64,000 nt of DNA from Pogonophryne albipinna. Its lineage: Eukaryota; Chordata; Actinopteri; Perciformes; Artedidraconidae. The notes under the pieces are model-generated. The model was not told the DNA's origin. It saw only the letters and a list, made by a program, of their open reading frames with translations, and made no database searches. This document shows, piece by piece, positions 33,239-45,900 of the stretch. A program made the position numbers and the translations under genes. How positions within the stretch are numbered: the stretch's first letter is position 1; each line of letters opens with the position of its first letter. Where the stretch lies: contig CM053247.1 of assembly GCA_028583405.1 (NCBI GenBank), forward strand, positions 7,770,058-7,834,057, read 5' to 3'.

Positions 33239-34448
33239 CAGAGATGTTCACAAGTCTTTTTTTGCAAGTCCAAGTCAAGTCTCAAGTCTTTGGTCACGAG
33301 TCCAAGTCAAGTCTCAAGTCTTTGTGGGGTGAGACTTGATCAAGTCTCAAGTCTTTGGTCACGAGTCCAAGTCAAGTCTCAAGTCTCTAAAAAATAAAAG
33401 TCTCATGTCTCTTCTGGTTGTAATAAGCCTTCTATTGTCTGCTGCTATCCAGTCTGTTAAGAATACTGCACAGCTATATCTAAGAAATTCAAAGCATTTA
33501 CTGTATTATTATCACTCCTATATCTATTAGCATACAGTATCAGTACTGATTAGTTGTTTGTTATATGATCACTTTAAACAGGCTATTGCAATGCAATATG
33601 AGTACACTTTAGCTAAATGCAAACAATTTATAAGCAAAACACTTCAGAATCAGAAATCAGTATCACAAATACTTTATTAATCCCCCGCAGGGAAACTGTT
33701 AAAAGTATTTTAAAGTAAACATTTGTTCTGTGCCATTTGCAACTAAAAAACTATTGCTGCAATATTATCTGAAATATACTGAACTGGTGATATTAAAACA
33801 TGACCTGTTCCAAAAGAGATATCTACCATTAACACCATTTACCAGCCAAATGCTGGTAAATCATCAAGTGGCTGGTTCTGTATGTTGCACGCACCAGCCA
33901 AAAATAACAATGGCAATCTATTGAGTGGCTGGTAACATTTCAACATTCACTAGGCTAGCCATTTGGCCAGTGGACAAAAATGTTAAAATTTGACCTCTGC
34001 AACCGTATTGTTTAATTACACTGGGTCTCTAATTACATCTTTTAAGTCTACTATAAATAAACATATTCCTCTATCCTCTCACTCAAAGCCAGTGTAATGG
34101 TAACCTGATAAACCTGTAACATTAACGTTACGTGGTCAACAATAAACCTGTAACCTGCCTATAAACAGACAGATGTATTTATGTATGTAACTATGTATTT
34201 TTCTACGTTTAACGTTAGCCAGTAGATGGTGGCAGCGGAACGTAATGATTAACGTTACCGACCTTTTTTATGTCATGTCAAGAGTTGGATGTCAACGCCA
34301 CTCAACGCAAACAAGTGTGACAAGCAAACATTCACTCATCTTTTCAAATACTCAGTTACAAAGCTAGTAGCAAGCTAAGTTAACATTACATAGCTGATGC
34401 TGAGCTAAACATGTTTGCTAACCGTCCATATGCGTTAATGTGACTGAC

Positions 34449-34633
34449 CTCTCCGGGTGAGTTTTCAAGTGCCTGATGAAATTTGACGTTGTTGCACCAG
34501 CATCCTTGATTTTAATATTGCAGACTTTGCAGTGTGCGCTCCTTTTGTTGGTGCCGCCGGCGTTTTGTTCGAAGTTTTTATAGTTTAACCTAATTACAAG
34601 CGGTACAGCTGCAGGTGTGCTGCCGGTCGCCAT
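34449..34633 (-). pseudogene. BED zinc-finger first exon of a hAT transposase
   Basis: Minus strand, starting MATGSTPAAVPLVIRLN at 34633. It carries 'HCKVCNIKIKDAG' and 'NFIRHLKTHPER', a C-X2-C...H-X3-H finger of the BED type, and ends at a donor (gag|GTCAGT at 34449/34448). The exon itself is intact, but no downstream transposase exon is present within the element (33239-34448). Confidence 0.7.
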
Positions 34634-34654
34634 GGTGTTACCATGATGTTAATG

Positions 34655-34937
34655 TTAAAGGTGGAGTAGGTAAGTTTGAGAAACCGGCTCGAGATACACT
34701 TTTTGTTATATTCCATGGAATGCTCTTAACATCCCGATAGCCGGCCCGGCTAAAATAACTGGATGGCCTACCTGCCTGTCAGCCTCCCATCGGGGCACAA
34801 ACTTATCTCGTGCCCTCATTGGTCGTGTGTGTTGGAGGAGGGGCTCTGTGAGGAAGTGGCAGATTTTCTCCGGTTGTGTATTTTCAAATTCTAGCGATCT
34901 CGAGCCGGTTTCTCAAACTTATCTACCCCACCTTTAA
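34655..34937. mobile_element. TTAA-flanked MITE, copy 2
   Basis: Same ends as the copy at 7396-7771 (ttaaaggtggagtaggtaag; tatctaccccacctttaa) and TTAA on both sides. The internal sequence runs in the opposite orientation relative to copy 1. It sits about 20 bases upstream of the BED exon start, inside the hAT at 33239-35102. Confidence 0.8.
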
Positions 34938-35942
34938 CACGCCAAAAATAGAAAACACAATGATTGTTCACGAGTCCCAAAACACGAGTCCAAGTCGAGT
35001 CCGAAGTCTTTTGAGCAGGAGTCCAAGTCAAGTCTGAAGTCTCTGTGTGTGCGACTTAAGTGCGACTCGAGTCCGAGTCACAAACTCGAGTCCCCATCTC
35101 TGGTAAGCGGACATGAAACTATTCAGCAAAACTATAAATAATAATCTAAGTTATTGAGTTTTTAGCATAATACTTCAGATCAAATCCCTTAATGTTTGTA
35201 TGCAATTGTGCTAAATTCAACTCTGGAATCAAGCAAATATTAATATGTTTGCATGACATTAGTTATTTATATTTTGATATCACTTAATTATACGTTTAAT
35301 ACATTTAAGTCAAGCTAAGGTACATGTGATGGTAGCTAGTTAGTGCTCTTACCTGTGAGGCCTCCTCCAAACAGCATAATAACCAGACTGTATCATTAAA
35401 ACTAAGTACCAGTTCTAGATCCTTGACTTTAGACAAACAATTCAAAAGACAACATGTATTTAAAGACCAATCTTTATTTGAATGTGCCTCTTAACCTGAG
35501 ATATTAGTTATACAGTAATAGTATTGACAATCTAAAAAAACTGAGCAACTCAACAGTCACCAACACTATTTTTAATCTATTGATTCGTGTTTACCAACAC
35601 GATTTTCCCCTTTTTTTCGTGTTGCACAGCACGATTTTAAAAGCAATGTATTTCTACTGGTAATGTGTTTCGTGCCTGCAGCACGTCTTTTTCTCCGGTC
35701 GGGTCGTGGAAGACCGGAAGCTGTGTGGTTCATAAAAACATGTTCTTACTCAATATCAAGCCACAATTATTGCTTTTATTTTAAATCGTATAATTTCGGA
35801 CTTTTGTTGCCGTCTGTGAGGAAAATAAATGGGGCTCAGAGTCTTTTTTTCCTTCTAATTTGTTATTCTTTTCAAAATAACACACTGTTATTTACTCACC
35901 AATAACACACAATTATCCTTGCTTTTATTTATTGGTTTAATT

Positions 35943-37732
35943 CATGGGCGTAGGAAGCATCCTGAATGTGGGGGGGACATTTTTAACGGGGGGGGGTGTG
36001 GGGGTCCACCCCCCATAGAAAAAAAATTGATTTCCTGTATTCTGGTGCATTTTAACAGGTGGTTTGATACTTTTATGTGGCTATACTAGCATGAGGAAAA
36101 TGATGGGTACATTTTGTAATTTCATCCAGTAGTAAAGAAAGGAAACATATTTGATTATTAATTCAGAGCCGTCTTTGAATTAATAAAAAGCAGTTTAAAT
36201 GCCCATTTTTTGTACATTTATATACAACAATAAATATTTGTGAGTGCATTGAGAGATATTGTTGTGGAGAGTCATTTATATATAAATCGCAAAATACATT
36301 TGTGAATCCTTCTGTGACCATTTATTAATATTGAGACTGATCTGACTCCATTCAGATGTTAAGTTCACCTAGGAATGGTATCGACTTAAATGTTCAAATA
36401 AATGTTGCTCTTCTGTCTATATTGGTCATATGATGCCCCTTGACTGAAATGTTTCCTGTTCAATATCCCCACTGATTTCCTTAACATTCTGGGATGAGAG
36501 TCCACATCACAATTGACTCTAAACTGTAATTTCCCTTTCATCACTCACCTCAGCAATGAACCTCTCTCCACTGTCCCTGTGTTCTGCCTCTGACTCACTC
36601 TCAAGCACCTAGATGTCAAGAGAGGTGGTGAAGTGATCATTATTTATTGAGCAGTATACTCTTTCACATTGAATCATAACAAGTCATACTGAATGTAAAT
36701 ACAACTGACTCTAAAGTAAGTCCCAGTCTGTGACATTGGACATTTTGAAGACTCAAAGTCCCAAGCAGTAGGTAGAATATTAGCTAGTCTATAATGTGCA
36801 CAGAAAATAAATAGTTAACTGAATACTGGGATGGAAATTACCTATAAGCACTCAGTAAAACATAAACACACACAAAAAGCTTCTGAATGATAAGAAGTAT
36901 AATTAAAACATAATGCACATTACCATTTTGAGAGAGAGTACCTAAGAACTCAGAAAATAATCTCTTATCGAACTGAGGCTCCAGTAAAACACACTGACTG
37001 CGTCTACATGGACGCCGTTTATAGTATTATCCCGGTTATGATCATATTGGGGATAGGCCTATGGTGTTTACATGAGCACAGAGAGATCGGGTTATTCATG
37101 TTCCCTGTTTACATGATAAATACTAGTAACCTGGCATTTCGATGCATTTTCTCATCTAAACTATTCAGTATTTGTATCTCTCTATCATGACATAAAGACG
37201 AAACTCCTCTCCATAAGTGAGACGCCGCCGCCGCCATCACTGTTAACTGATTAACTGCTACCAGCTGAAGACTTACTTTCCTCTTCTTTGAAAACAATGT
37301 TCTTATGTCCATGTTGTCTGGGGGAGAAAACATATCAAACCAAGAGATCGTCAGCTTTGATTTTCGCTGTATTAACAATTTCCTGAACATTTGGTGTGTG
37401 TGCCTTACCTCCGCTACCGGCATCGCTTCATACAACAGATCTGAGCTGTCCAACTATACAACACTCCTTGAACATGCGCGCGCTATGTGAGAATCTGCCT
37501 TGGTACAAAGTAGCAGTGAAAACATGGTACAGAGTTTCATTGATTTGGGCATTCTCTCAATAAGCAAGTGGAATGGATTTGATAGTGAAGCACTGACACA
37601 GCGCTCTACAAAGTGCGGCGAGTGGAGAGACCGATTCACGGACTTTCCGTAAAAGTGGGGGGGTCTAAACTAATTATTTGAAAAAGTGGGGGGGACTTGT
37701 CCCACCCTCATATAATGGCTGCAACGCCCATG
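35943..37732 (-). mobile_element. Non-autonomous hAT ('gggggacatgtcccc' family), copy 2
   Basis: Ends catgggcgtaggaagc and ggctgcaacgcccatg, flanked by a perfect 8-bp duplication gtttaatt (35935-35942, 37733-37740). G-rich runs lie inside both ends, as in the element at 6833-8378. It keeps fragments of coding exons (see 37277). The uninterrupted target is preserved in the opposite palindrome arm near 39915-39930. Confidence 0.92.
37277..37312 (-). pseudogene. First coding exon of a TTF-type hAT transposase
   Basis: Twelve codons MDIRTLFSKKRK followed by a donor GTAAGT. This matches the short basic N-terminus of TTF/MYM-finger hAT proteins. A second possible exon near 36600-36550 (minus) reads 'ESESEAEHRDSGERFIAE' and ends at GTGAGT. 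The finger and catalytic parts are absent. Confidence 0.5.
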
Positions 37733-37849
37733 GTTTAATTCCATAATCTCGGGCTTTTTTGGCGTCCGTCAGGAACTGAATTTCAAAACAAAAATAACCG
37801 GAAACAGACGTAGGCATTTCGAGCGATTACCCAAGATCCTCAGCTATGG

Positions 37850-39825
37850 TTTAAGCTCGCTGATTGAATGTTTTAGCCGCAATGCATGCTGGGATTTGGT
37901 GTTTATATTATATGAAATCCGGAAAACATTTTAAAAGAATAAAATAATACTTAATTCCGAGTGCTCTTGCTTTTCTCTTTGAAAGTCATCACATAACGGC
38001 ATTGTAATACACGGTTCGGCTGCATTACATATTACAGATCTGCCGTAGTTCTTTATTTATAGAGCCCTGATGAGAAGACCTTTGGAAAAACTGAAGAAAT
38101 GCCGCCGAAACTGAATACTTGACGTGGATCATAAATATATCAACAATTAAACAACATCTTCAATTTCTCTTCACACAATACGTCTCCTTGCAGTATCAAC
38201 ACTAATTCGGCTGACTTTTACATTTGATCTAATTCACAGATAGGTTATATTTACACCATAACGGTGCACAGCTGATATACAAGGACTTGTAGTTTTTAAA
38301 GATATTACTGATTTTCTTTGAATGTAAGAATGTAAATACTGAGTCTGAAATAGTATAGCAATATGCTGTAAAATTATGTGAAAGCATGAATAAAACTACA
38401 CATCTTCAGATGTTGTACGAAAACATAAGTGTCCTCCACGAATAATACAAAGTTATTATGGCTGTGTGTACCTTGTGTGCACCGCCTAGTGGTTAAAGCA
38501 CGTTATTGAATTATTGTTTTTATGTGTTATATTTGATTAAAAAAATATTAACAGTACATACTTTCATAAGGGGAAAGTAGAAGGTGTGTGATAGAAACAT
38601 AGAATATAAAAAATCAAGAAGATACTGTAAGTGATCTCTACAATAAAACAGTTTAGTGCAGGATGTACAAAGATATTAATAGGAGGAGGTGCAAAACAGA
38701 AAAACGAATTAACCTTTATTTAAACATTAAATAACAGATTAAGGTCTTCTTTTAAATAAGAAAAAAGCTTTGGGGGTATCTATCTACAGATAAATATTAA
38801 GCCTGACAAAGTACTTAACGTCTAATATATTGCTTTCCTGCAATGTTAACTATGTTGAAGCACTTATTTTAACTGATATTATACACATTAATTATACTCT
38901 TATGTATGTAGATAGAATAAGAAATGTGCAGAATAAGACAGTTTAATGGTGGAGGTACACACATATTGATAGATGTCTTGTAATGCACTGTTGAGGAACC
39001 TGTGACCCAAGTTTTTCATTCATTGCATACACCGTAGTTGTGTATGTGATATGTCAATAAACCTTTGAAAATCTTGAAATCTTGAAAGGGATGTGCAAAA
39101 TAGCCATAATATACAGTCTTTAATTAACTATTAGTAGAGAATAAAGAGTAATTAATATACTTTATAGGGATCTGCAGATAAATGTTTAGTCTTCTCAAGC
39201 ACCAACTATCAAATATCTCTCCTGATTGTTGGCACTTGACAATCACCTTCCCTGAATTTTACTCAGGTGTAACTAAAGTCTGATTTAAGGGTTGTTTATA
39301 TTTCACAGCATTAATCAGAATCTGCAAAGTAACTCAAATAAGTGTAGTGGAGTAAAAATATCAGGTTAACCTCTGAATTGTAGTGGAGTAGAATTACAAA
39401 GTAACAATGAGCTGTCATGTGGGTATATATTAATGCTGCGGACACAAGCGATTTTCACCCATTTATTAATTATATGTTTTACATTTGATAACACCAATGT
39501 GTTTAATACTGGCAACTTCTAATTGTGGGAAAAATGAAAATGTTCAGTAGAGACGTCCCATAGAACATTTTGCGGAACACAATAGCCAGCATGTGTAGTT
39601 CTGGGGGGGCGTTCGATTCCAGTTTTGGATAGTCTGGCGTGGTTTCGTTCCATTTCAAACAGCTGTTTGACGCTCGGCGTAACCTTGGCGCACTGCCACT
39701 CCAACATCCAATCCCAAAGTTTGAAGATTAATCACGGGGACTGTAGTCCTAAACGAAAGCTGAGGATTATGGGTAGTGTAGTGTCTTCGGCCATCCTAAA
39801 CTCAGAAATGTTGACAATCGCAATT
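37850..39825. other. Centre of the palindrome, no gene recognised
   Basis: AT-rich, single-copy in this window. A short block near 39000-39090 ('ttgcatacaccgtagttgtg', 'aataaacctttgaaaatctt') looks like a retroposon 3' end. No long or conserved frame. Confidence 0.5.
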
Positions 39826-40064
39826 ATGCTCGAAATGTCCCTTATAGGCCTACGTCTGTTTCCGGTTATTTTTATTTTGAAATTCAGTTCCTGACGGACG
39901 CCAAAAAAGCCAGAGATTATGGAATTAAACCAATAAATAAAAGCAAGGATAATTGTGTGTTATTGGTGAGTAAATAACAGTGTGTTATTTTCAAAAGAAT
40001 AACAAATTAGAAGGAAAAGAAGATTTAAAAAATACAGATTTCAGTATTCTGAGTCTCTGAGCCC

Positions 40065-41284
40065 CAGTGGCGGATTTAGGATTGTAGGAGATCCGGGGCT
40101 TAGCCCAGGAGTTGTTGGGGGGGGGGGGTGCAGGGGTACAGTGCTATTTTGTATAAGTGGGGGGTGGACCGAACAACCTTTAGGGGGGGTCGTCGCCTCC
40201 TCTGGGGGGCTCCGGGGGCATGCTCCCCCGCGAAGATTTTTTTTTAAATATTGAAGTTGAAAGCATCAATCTGGTGCACTTTGAGAGCAACATTAACCCT
40301 ACCTTAATAATACCTTAAAGCGGACAAAAGGCACTGGAAAACACTTATTCATTAACACCCTTTAATGAAGCAAACTAATGCCTTAACTCACTCAAACAGT
40401 CGTTTACTTATTAAGGTGAAACGAATGTGCGTAGAGTTTTAAAGGATGCGGATAGTCTCACCTTGATTCTGGCACATTGCTTATCGTTTTATAGATCTAT
40501 TCTCATCCACCATCTTTGTTTGTGCCGTAAAAAATGTGTAAGAGTCACGTTTCTGAATCGGACACTCTGATGCAGTCACAGCCAATCGGAGTCTGATTCA
40601 GAGGGTTGCCTGTCAGTTCCGTTGTTATGTGTACTGAAACGAGAGCCGGTATAATTCCACGCGCGAAAACAAAATAAAAAATGGAATACGTTATTTTAGT
40701 GTCTTAAAAGTAGACTGAGGTATCAAGGGTTAACGTTACATCTTAGGATAATTTTTAGTCATGTTCTGTATACATACTAACATATAAGGGTATACTTAGT
40801 GTGGTTACTCCATGTTTACTAACTATAACATTAACGTTACATCACTCTTTTTCACTTCTTACTCAGTCAGCCAGAGTGCAGATATCACCATTAGATTCAC
40901 AAACCTGAAACATCATCCATTTCTTCACTGCTGGTGATGACATTGTTGTCAGCTGCTGATACTGCTGCAGCTTGCGGCGCCTGCTTCAATGACAATAACT
41001 TTCTAATATCCATAACTGTATAGGCTATTAGCTTAAAACTCGTCAGGCACTAGGAAGGATCACTTCTACTTCAGGGCAGGCTACGCAGTACGCAGGCTAA
41101 TGTCCCGCAGCGGATGCCTCTCTGGTGGACACCGGCACTGCACATTACTCCCGAGACGTTTTCAAAAAAAAATATAATATATATATATATTATTATTTTT
41201 TTTTTTTTTAAGTGAAACATCCGGGGCTTTTCAGAAAACATCCGTGGCTTGAGCCCAAGTAGCCACCCCCTAGCGCCGCCACTG
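40065..41284. mobile_element. Non-autonomous hAT ('cagtggcgg' ends)
   Basis: Ends cagtggcgga and gcgccgccactg, flanked by a perfect 8-bp duplication ctgagccc (40057-40064, 41285-41292). It contains a reverse copy of module A (40165-40300). No transposase frame is visible. The empty target is preserved in the left palindrome arm near 35830-35840. Confidence 0.92.
40165..40300 (-). repeat. Module A, reverse copy inside the 40065 hAT
   Basis: Includes 'tccgggggcatgctcccccg' and 'gcatcaatctggtgcacttt'. The same module sits inside the unrelated hAT at 6833-8378. Confidence 0.65.
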
Positions 41285-41789
41285 CTGAGCCCCATTTATT
41301 TTTCTCACAGACGGAAACAAAAGTCCGAAATTATACGATTTAAAATAAAAGCAATAATTGTGGCTTGATATTGAGTAAGAACATGTTTTTATGAACCACA
41401 CAGCTTCCGGTCTTCCACGACCCGACCGGAGAAAAAGACGTGCTGCAAGCACGAAACACATTAGGCTACCAGTAGAAATACATTGCTTTTAAAATCGTGC
41501 TGTGCAACACGAAAAAAAGGGGAAAATCGTGTTGGTGAACACGAATCAATAGATTAAAAATCGTGTTGGTGAACACGAAATGCCATGAGACTGGGTTGCA
41601 ACAGTATGTGAGCAGAGCTGAGCAGGCGGCAGATGCGGCGGCGGGTGCGGCGGAGGATGCGGCATATGTAAAAATCTCTCATACACACATGTGAAATGCT
41701 CTCACACACAGCAGTGTTGCAGTCGGGAAGAAAAGCAATGTGGAGCGCCACCTCACCAAGGAGTTTAACCGTGACACTTTTCGAAATCC

Positions 41790-42311
41790 CGTTTGTGTCC
41801 CCCCACTTTACAAATAGACCTATGTTTATTATTATTTTTTAACGCAAGCTGTCATCGCCACGGAGGAGCACACAGCCTCTGTGAGCGAGCGAGACAGAGA
41901 GAGAAAGCGAGAGAGCTAGAGAGAGCACACTTTTATCTATTTAATATAGCCTAGTTGTAAAAAATAAAGTAAGAAATCATTCCAATGTGTACTATAGGAC
42001 AATAAAAAAAAAAAACTGTTTAAAAGGGGAGGGATTAGTAAAATATGCATAAATAAAAAGAAAGAATGCTAACTAGGTAACATAAGATAAGAATAAACAA
42101 GTTTAAATTATTTGTTATTAGTTGTGATCATATTCTAAAGATTTTTGGATTATTGAAAAGTATACAGCTCCCTTTCATAGAGTGTTGAGAGCTGTATCCA
42201 TAAATTAATTTTGTTGATTTAGATTTAACCCTAGAGGATGTGAGGTCCACCTTTTTTGAAAGTAGCTCTCATCCTAAAAAAAAGGTTGGAGACCCCTGTT
42301 ATAGAACGATA
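41790..42311. repeat. Degraded 'gggggacaca' family copy with module A
   Basis: Starts with 'gtgtccccccactttacaaa' and 'gtcatcgccacggaggagca', matching in reverse the right part of the element at 6833-8378; continues with 'aaaaggggagggattagtaa' and 'gagagctgtatccataaatt' of module A; ends aaaaaaggttggagacccctg, a hAT-like terminus. Borders are worn and no duplication was identified. Bases 42312-42959 lie downstream of gstt1; a minus-strand aataaa at 42505-42500 is a possible but unproven poly(A) signal. Confidence 0.5.
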
Positions 42312-42959
42312 CATTTGACAATGTTAAGCTTGGCCTACCATTTTATTGGAGCGATGAGGAACAGGTGGGGCTTGAAAAGGCCCAGCTGTTCAAAGTGGGG
42401 AATGACAGAAAAAGTTTGAGAACCACTGCTGTAGAGGAACAAAATACAAATATGAACCTGAAAATAAGCAGAATAGGGCCCATTAAAAAAAAAGACTGTT
42501 TTATTGTTCATGTTGTACACACTGAGTTTTAAATCTAAAGACTTCATTTTTGAAATGTGGTTATACTTAAAAAAGGTTAAATAATGGTCACAGACAGGGA
42601 ATTATTTAATATAATGTTGATGCTCTTTAATAGTTGTGGTGAAGGGATCATGAATATGCATTCACTCATAATGATTGATACACAATGAGTTGTTAAAATA
42701 GATTGTTCTTGTTTTTTCCTGGTGAATTTTTCCAGTTTTCTTTCAAATGTATAGATTTCCTTCAAGTTTATAGCATGAAAGAAAATTCTGTTGGTAAACC
42801 AAATGTTCTGCAGAAAAAAAAATGAAATAATTTTCACAGAGTTTTCTAAACAGTTGAACAGTTTTACACGACTTCATGTTCTCGAATTCTGCAAGGAAAA
42901 AACTCACACAATGAAATATTTTTTTAGATCATTGCCAGTCATCCTCTATCCTTTTGTAC

Positions 42960-45900
42960 TCAGCTGAAAAGCTTCTGAAACTTTGGTTTGAGCATCTCCA
43001 GGTTGCTGTTGTTCTGCATCTGCTGCGGCAGGCTGCCCACCTTCATGATCACCTCGTGAGCTTCCGCAAACAACTTTTCACCGAGAGCCTTCTTCACTCG
43101 CTCCCTCCAGGCGGTCAGCTTCTGCCGGCCTTCAAACACATCCAGGCCGGTGGCAACAGGCTGTGAAACACACGGCAAAGCTCACCACATTTCAATAACA
43201 TGTACATGAAATGTTAAACTGCAGTTTCTCTGCCTTGCATGCAGACAGGGTCGTCAAAATGTTATTCTGACACAGATAAATAGATTTTATTTTATTATAA
43301 TTCTTAAATATTCCATCATGATTTATCCAGAGCTCCCTAAGGGATGTTGATTCTGGGCTGTACCAATCCTGCTGAAACGCACATTTTCCTTCATAATATT
43401 TCAGGGCTCGATATTTACGCGCACCCACTTAAACTCTGTGTATGGGCAAGTGTATTGCCTAAAGCAGGGGTGCCCAACCTTTTTTGAACCGAGAGCTACT
43501 TTTAAAGTTGCCAGTCTGCCGAGATCTACCAGTCCAAATAGAGAGGCGTAGTACAGCCTACTACCAGGTAAATACACACTTCTACTTGAATAAAACTGAC
43601 CTTTGTACGATTAATACTTCATAAAATACTGCAGATCCTTTATCTTACCTCTTTCTACTCTACACACATACAAGTATTTAACTGAAGTTACACAACAGTG
43701 TTGTTGATACAGAGTTGGAGTTTATTCACACGTCACTACAGTGGGTAATGTTTTCAAGAAACATTGAACAGTGCTGCCACATATGACAGGAAAAAAAGAA
43801 AATACTCTGAACTCTTTCTTTGCCATTAAAATTAGGCTTACTAATAAGACAACTCAGATCTGAAGCTACACAGGAATCTGCTGCCAAAGTGCAATATAAA
43901 AAAGACACAATTAATAGAATCAAACATGTTTGTGGCATTTTAGTAGAGTATAAAAATAAATGTTATTAAAATAGGATGCAAGCAACACTAGTTTCTTAAC
44001 CTGAATTGATAATAGACTATAATCAATGTAAACAGAACAGATCTTAATGTTTGCATTCTTATACCATTTTGTACAATAATTATAATGAATAAGTTCAAAC
44101 AAAATAAAACTTACAGCTGATTAATAACGGTATCTAACTTGAGTTTTTATTATATCAAAAACCTGTTGAAATGCTTCTGTTATTTTTACTGTCCCCAAAA
44201 AGCGCGTCGGCAGCTTCCAGGAATGCTTCTTTCACAACTTCGCCGTCTTTGAAAGACTTCATGTGTTTCGCAAGAACGTGACTGACACGATAAGATGCTA
44301 TGGTAGCAGCCTTGCTCTTGTTGTTGGGCCTGGTGAAAATGGACTGCTGTGCATTTAGCTGTCCATTCAGGCCCTCCCCTTTTGGGAGCGTAGGCAGAAT
44401 TAGGAGGAATTCCGTCTCGTAGCGTTTGTGCACTGTTTTGAAATGCCGCTCCTAAATTACCCTTCTTCGATAAAGCCACGCTCGCATTGTAGATGAGACA
44501 GATGGACTTTGAATTGGAATAGATACAAAAATAATCATCCTCCCACTCGGAGTGAAAATTATATATGTTGGGCTTTTTTGCTTCTGCCATAATTGCGGTC
44601 TTGTGTGTGTGCGGACTGTCACTCCTGTTGCTACGGACAACGTCAGCGAACTACTGCCCACTGCCCACCAGCCACGCCCCGACACATGGGGTCACGCCAG
44701 CCAATCACAAAGCTTTGATGCGTTCAAGTGCATTATTCTGGCACAGGAAGATGTTATGTTATAGGACAATAACGATGAACAGAATATTGTTGTTCTATTT
44801 TTAGACACATCTCGCGATCGACTAGGAATCTCCCGGTCGATCGTGATTGACTGGTTGGGCACCCCTGGCCTAAAGAAAGCAAAAGATAAATGTGATCTAT
44901 ATCAGAGAAGTCCCGATCTAATCTCGAAGACAGTGGTAGAAGAAGTCTCCAGATTGTAATATTTGTATCACTTATTCTCTGGGGGTAAAACACTTGATCC
45001 CACATCTCTAATTATGCAATTTAAACTTTGCAAACATTGTTACTGATTAGTGCTCCTCTTGACCTCATGAACTTTATGGGTAACATTTGTGCCCTTTAAA
45101 GATCTGCATCACATTTCTTTCAAAAACAGTAGTCACATGTGTTTGTATGCCAAAACACCCTTGTTAAAGTCCCAGGGTTATCATTATCATATTATTGTGC
45201 ATAAAGCGATGAAACATTTGCATTTATTTCCAAAAGAATAAAAGGAATTTCCTGTGAAATCATAATAAAACCATCACATCCCTAGCATTAGTAGCAGGAG
45301 TAGTAAGACTTACCTTTATTTGCAAGTATTACATTGTATTACAAACAAAAGTGGTATTACCTGTATGATCTCAACTATAGCCACCAGATCGGCCACAGAG
45401 ATTTTGTCGCCAACTATGAACGGTTTATTCTGCAGGAACTTGTCCTCCAGCATTTGGAGCGACTGATTGAGATCCTGCACAGCAGCGTCCATCTTCTCCT
45501 TCGGGACCTCGGAGCCCATGATGACAGGAAACAGAGCCTGTGAAGACCAATGAGACTTTGGTAAGAACGGAAGCAGTCCATAGAGAGGGGAAGTCCTGCC
45601 CATTTCCATTGGACCAACATGGAACCTCATTTTAGAAAAGATAAGTATGGTAGGCATCGGCGAAAGAAAAATAGTTTGATCCTGTTTAAAATGTGCCATG
45701 AACAGTGGCGACTGGTCATTAGGGGCAGGTGGCACAGCCCCACCTAGTGTCAGCAGAAAGTGTTACAAATAATGATTACAAAAAATGCAAAAAAATAAAT
45801 TATAAAACATATTTTAAGATCATGTTTAATCATCTGATTCGTCTGTACATTGCTGTTTTAGTCTGTGTTCTTCTAATTAGTGTCTACAGTGTGTGCCCCT

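Larger units (their letters stand above)
33239..35102 (-). mobile_element. hAT element with BED exon and 'caagtcaagtctc' subrepeats
   Basis: Ends cagagatgttcacaagtc and gactcgagtccccatctctg; the outer 8 bases (cagagatg / catctctg) are inverted repeats. The flanks are a perfect 8-bp duplication gtaagcgg (33231-33238, 35103-35110). Subterminal tandem 'gagtccaagtcaagtctcaa' repeats fill 33260-33400 and 34960-35100, likely transposase-binding arrays. It contains a BED-finger exon and a TTAA MITE. The rest of the transposase is missing. Confidence 0.9.
35557..41595. repeat. Large imperfect palindrome, about 6 kb
   Basis: The left arm (35557 to about 37830) and right arm (about 39830-41595) are inverted copies. 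After removing the nested elements each arm is about 500 bp and closely matched, starting 'atttttaatctattgattcg', through 'ctccggtcgggtcgtggaag', 'aaaataacacactgttattt' and 'aaataaccggaaacagacgt'. The outermost arm sequence contains short 'cgtgttcaccaacacg' hairpins. The 2-kb centre (37850-39830) is unique, AT-rich and without a recognisable gene. It may be one element with very long inverted repeats or two opposed copies of one repeat. Confidence 0.8.

Noticed and set aside
33260..33400. Regular 'caagtcaagtctc' repeats considered as a satellite or CRISPR
   Set aside because: They lie just inside hAT ends with a perfect target duplication and recur at the other end; subterminal repeats explain them.
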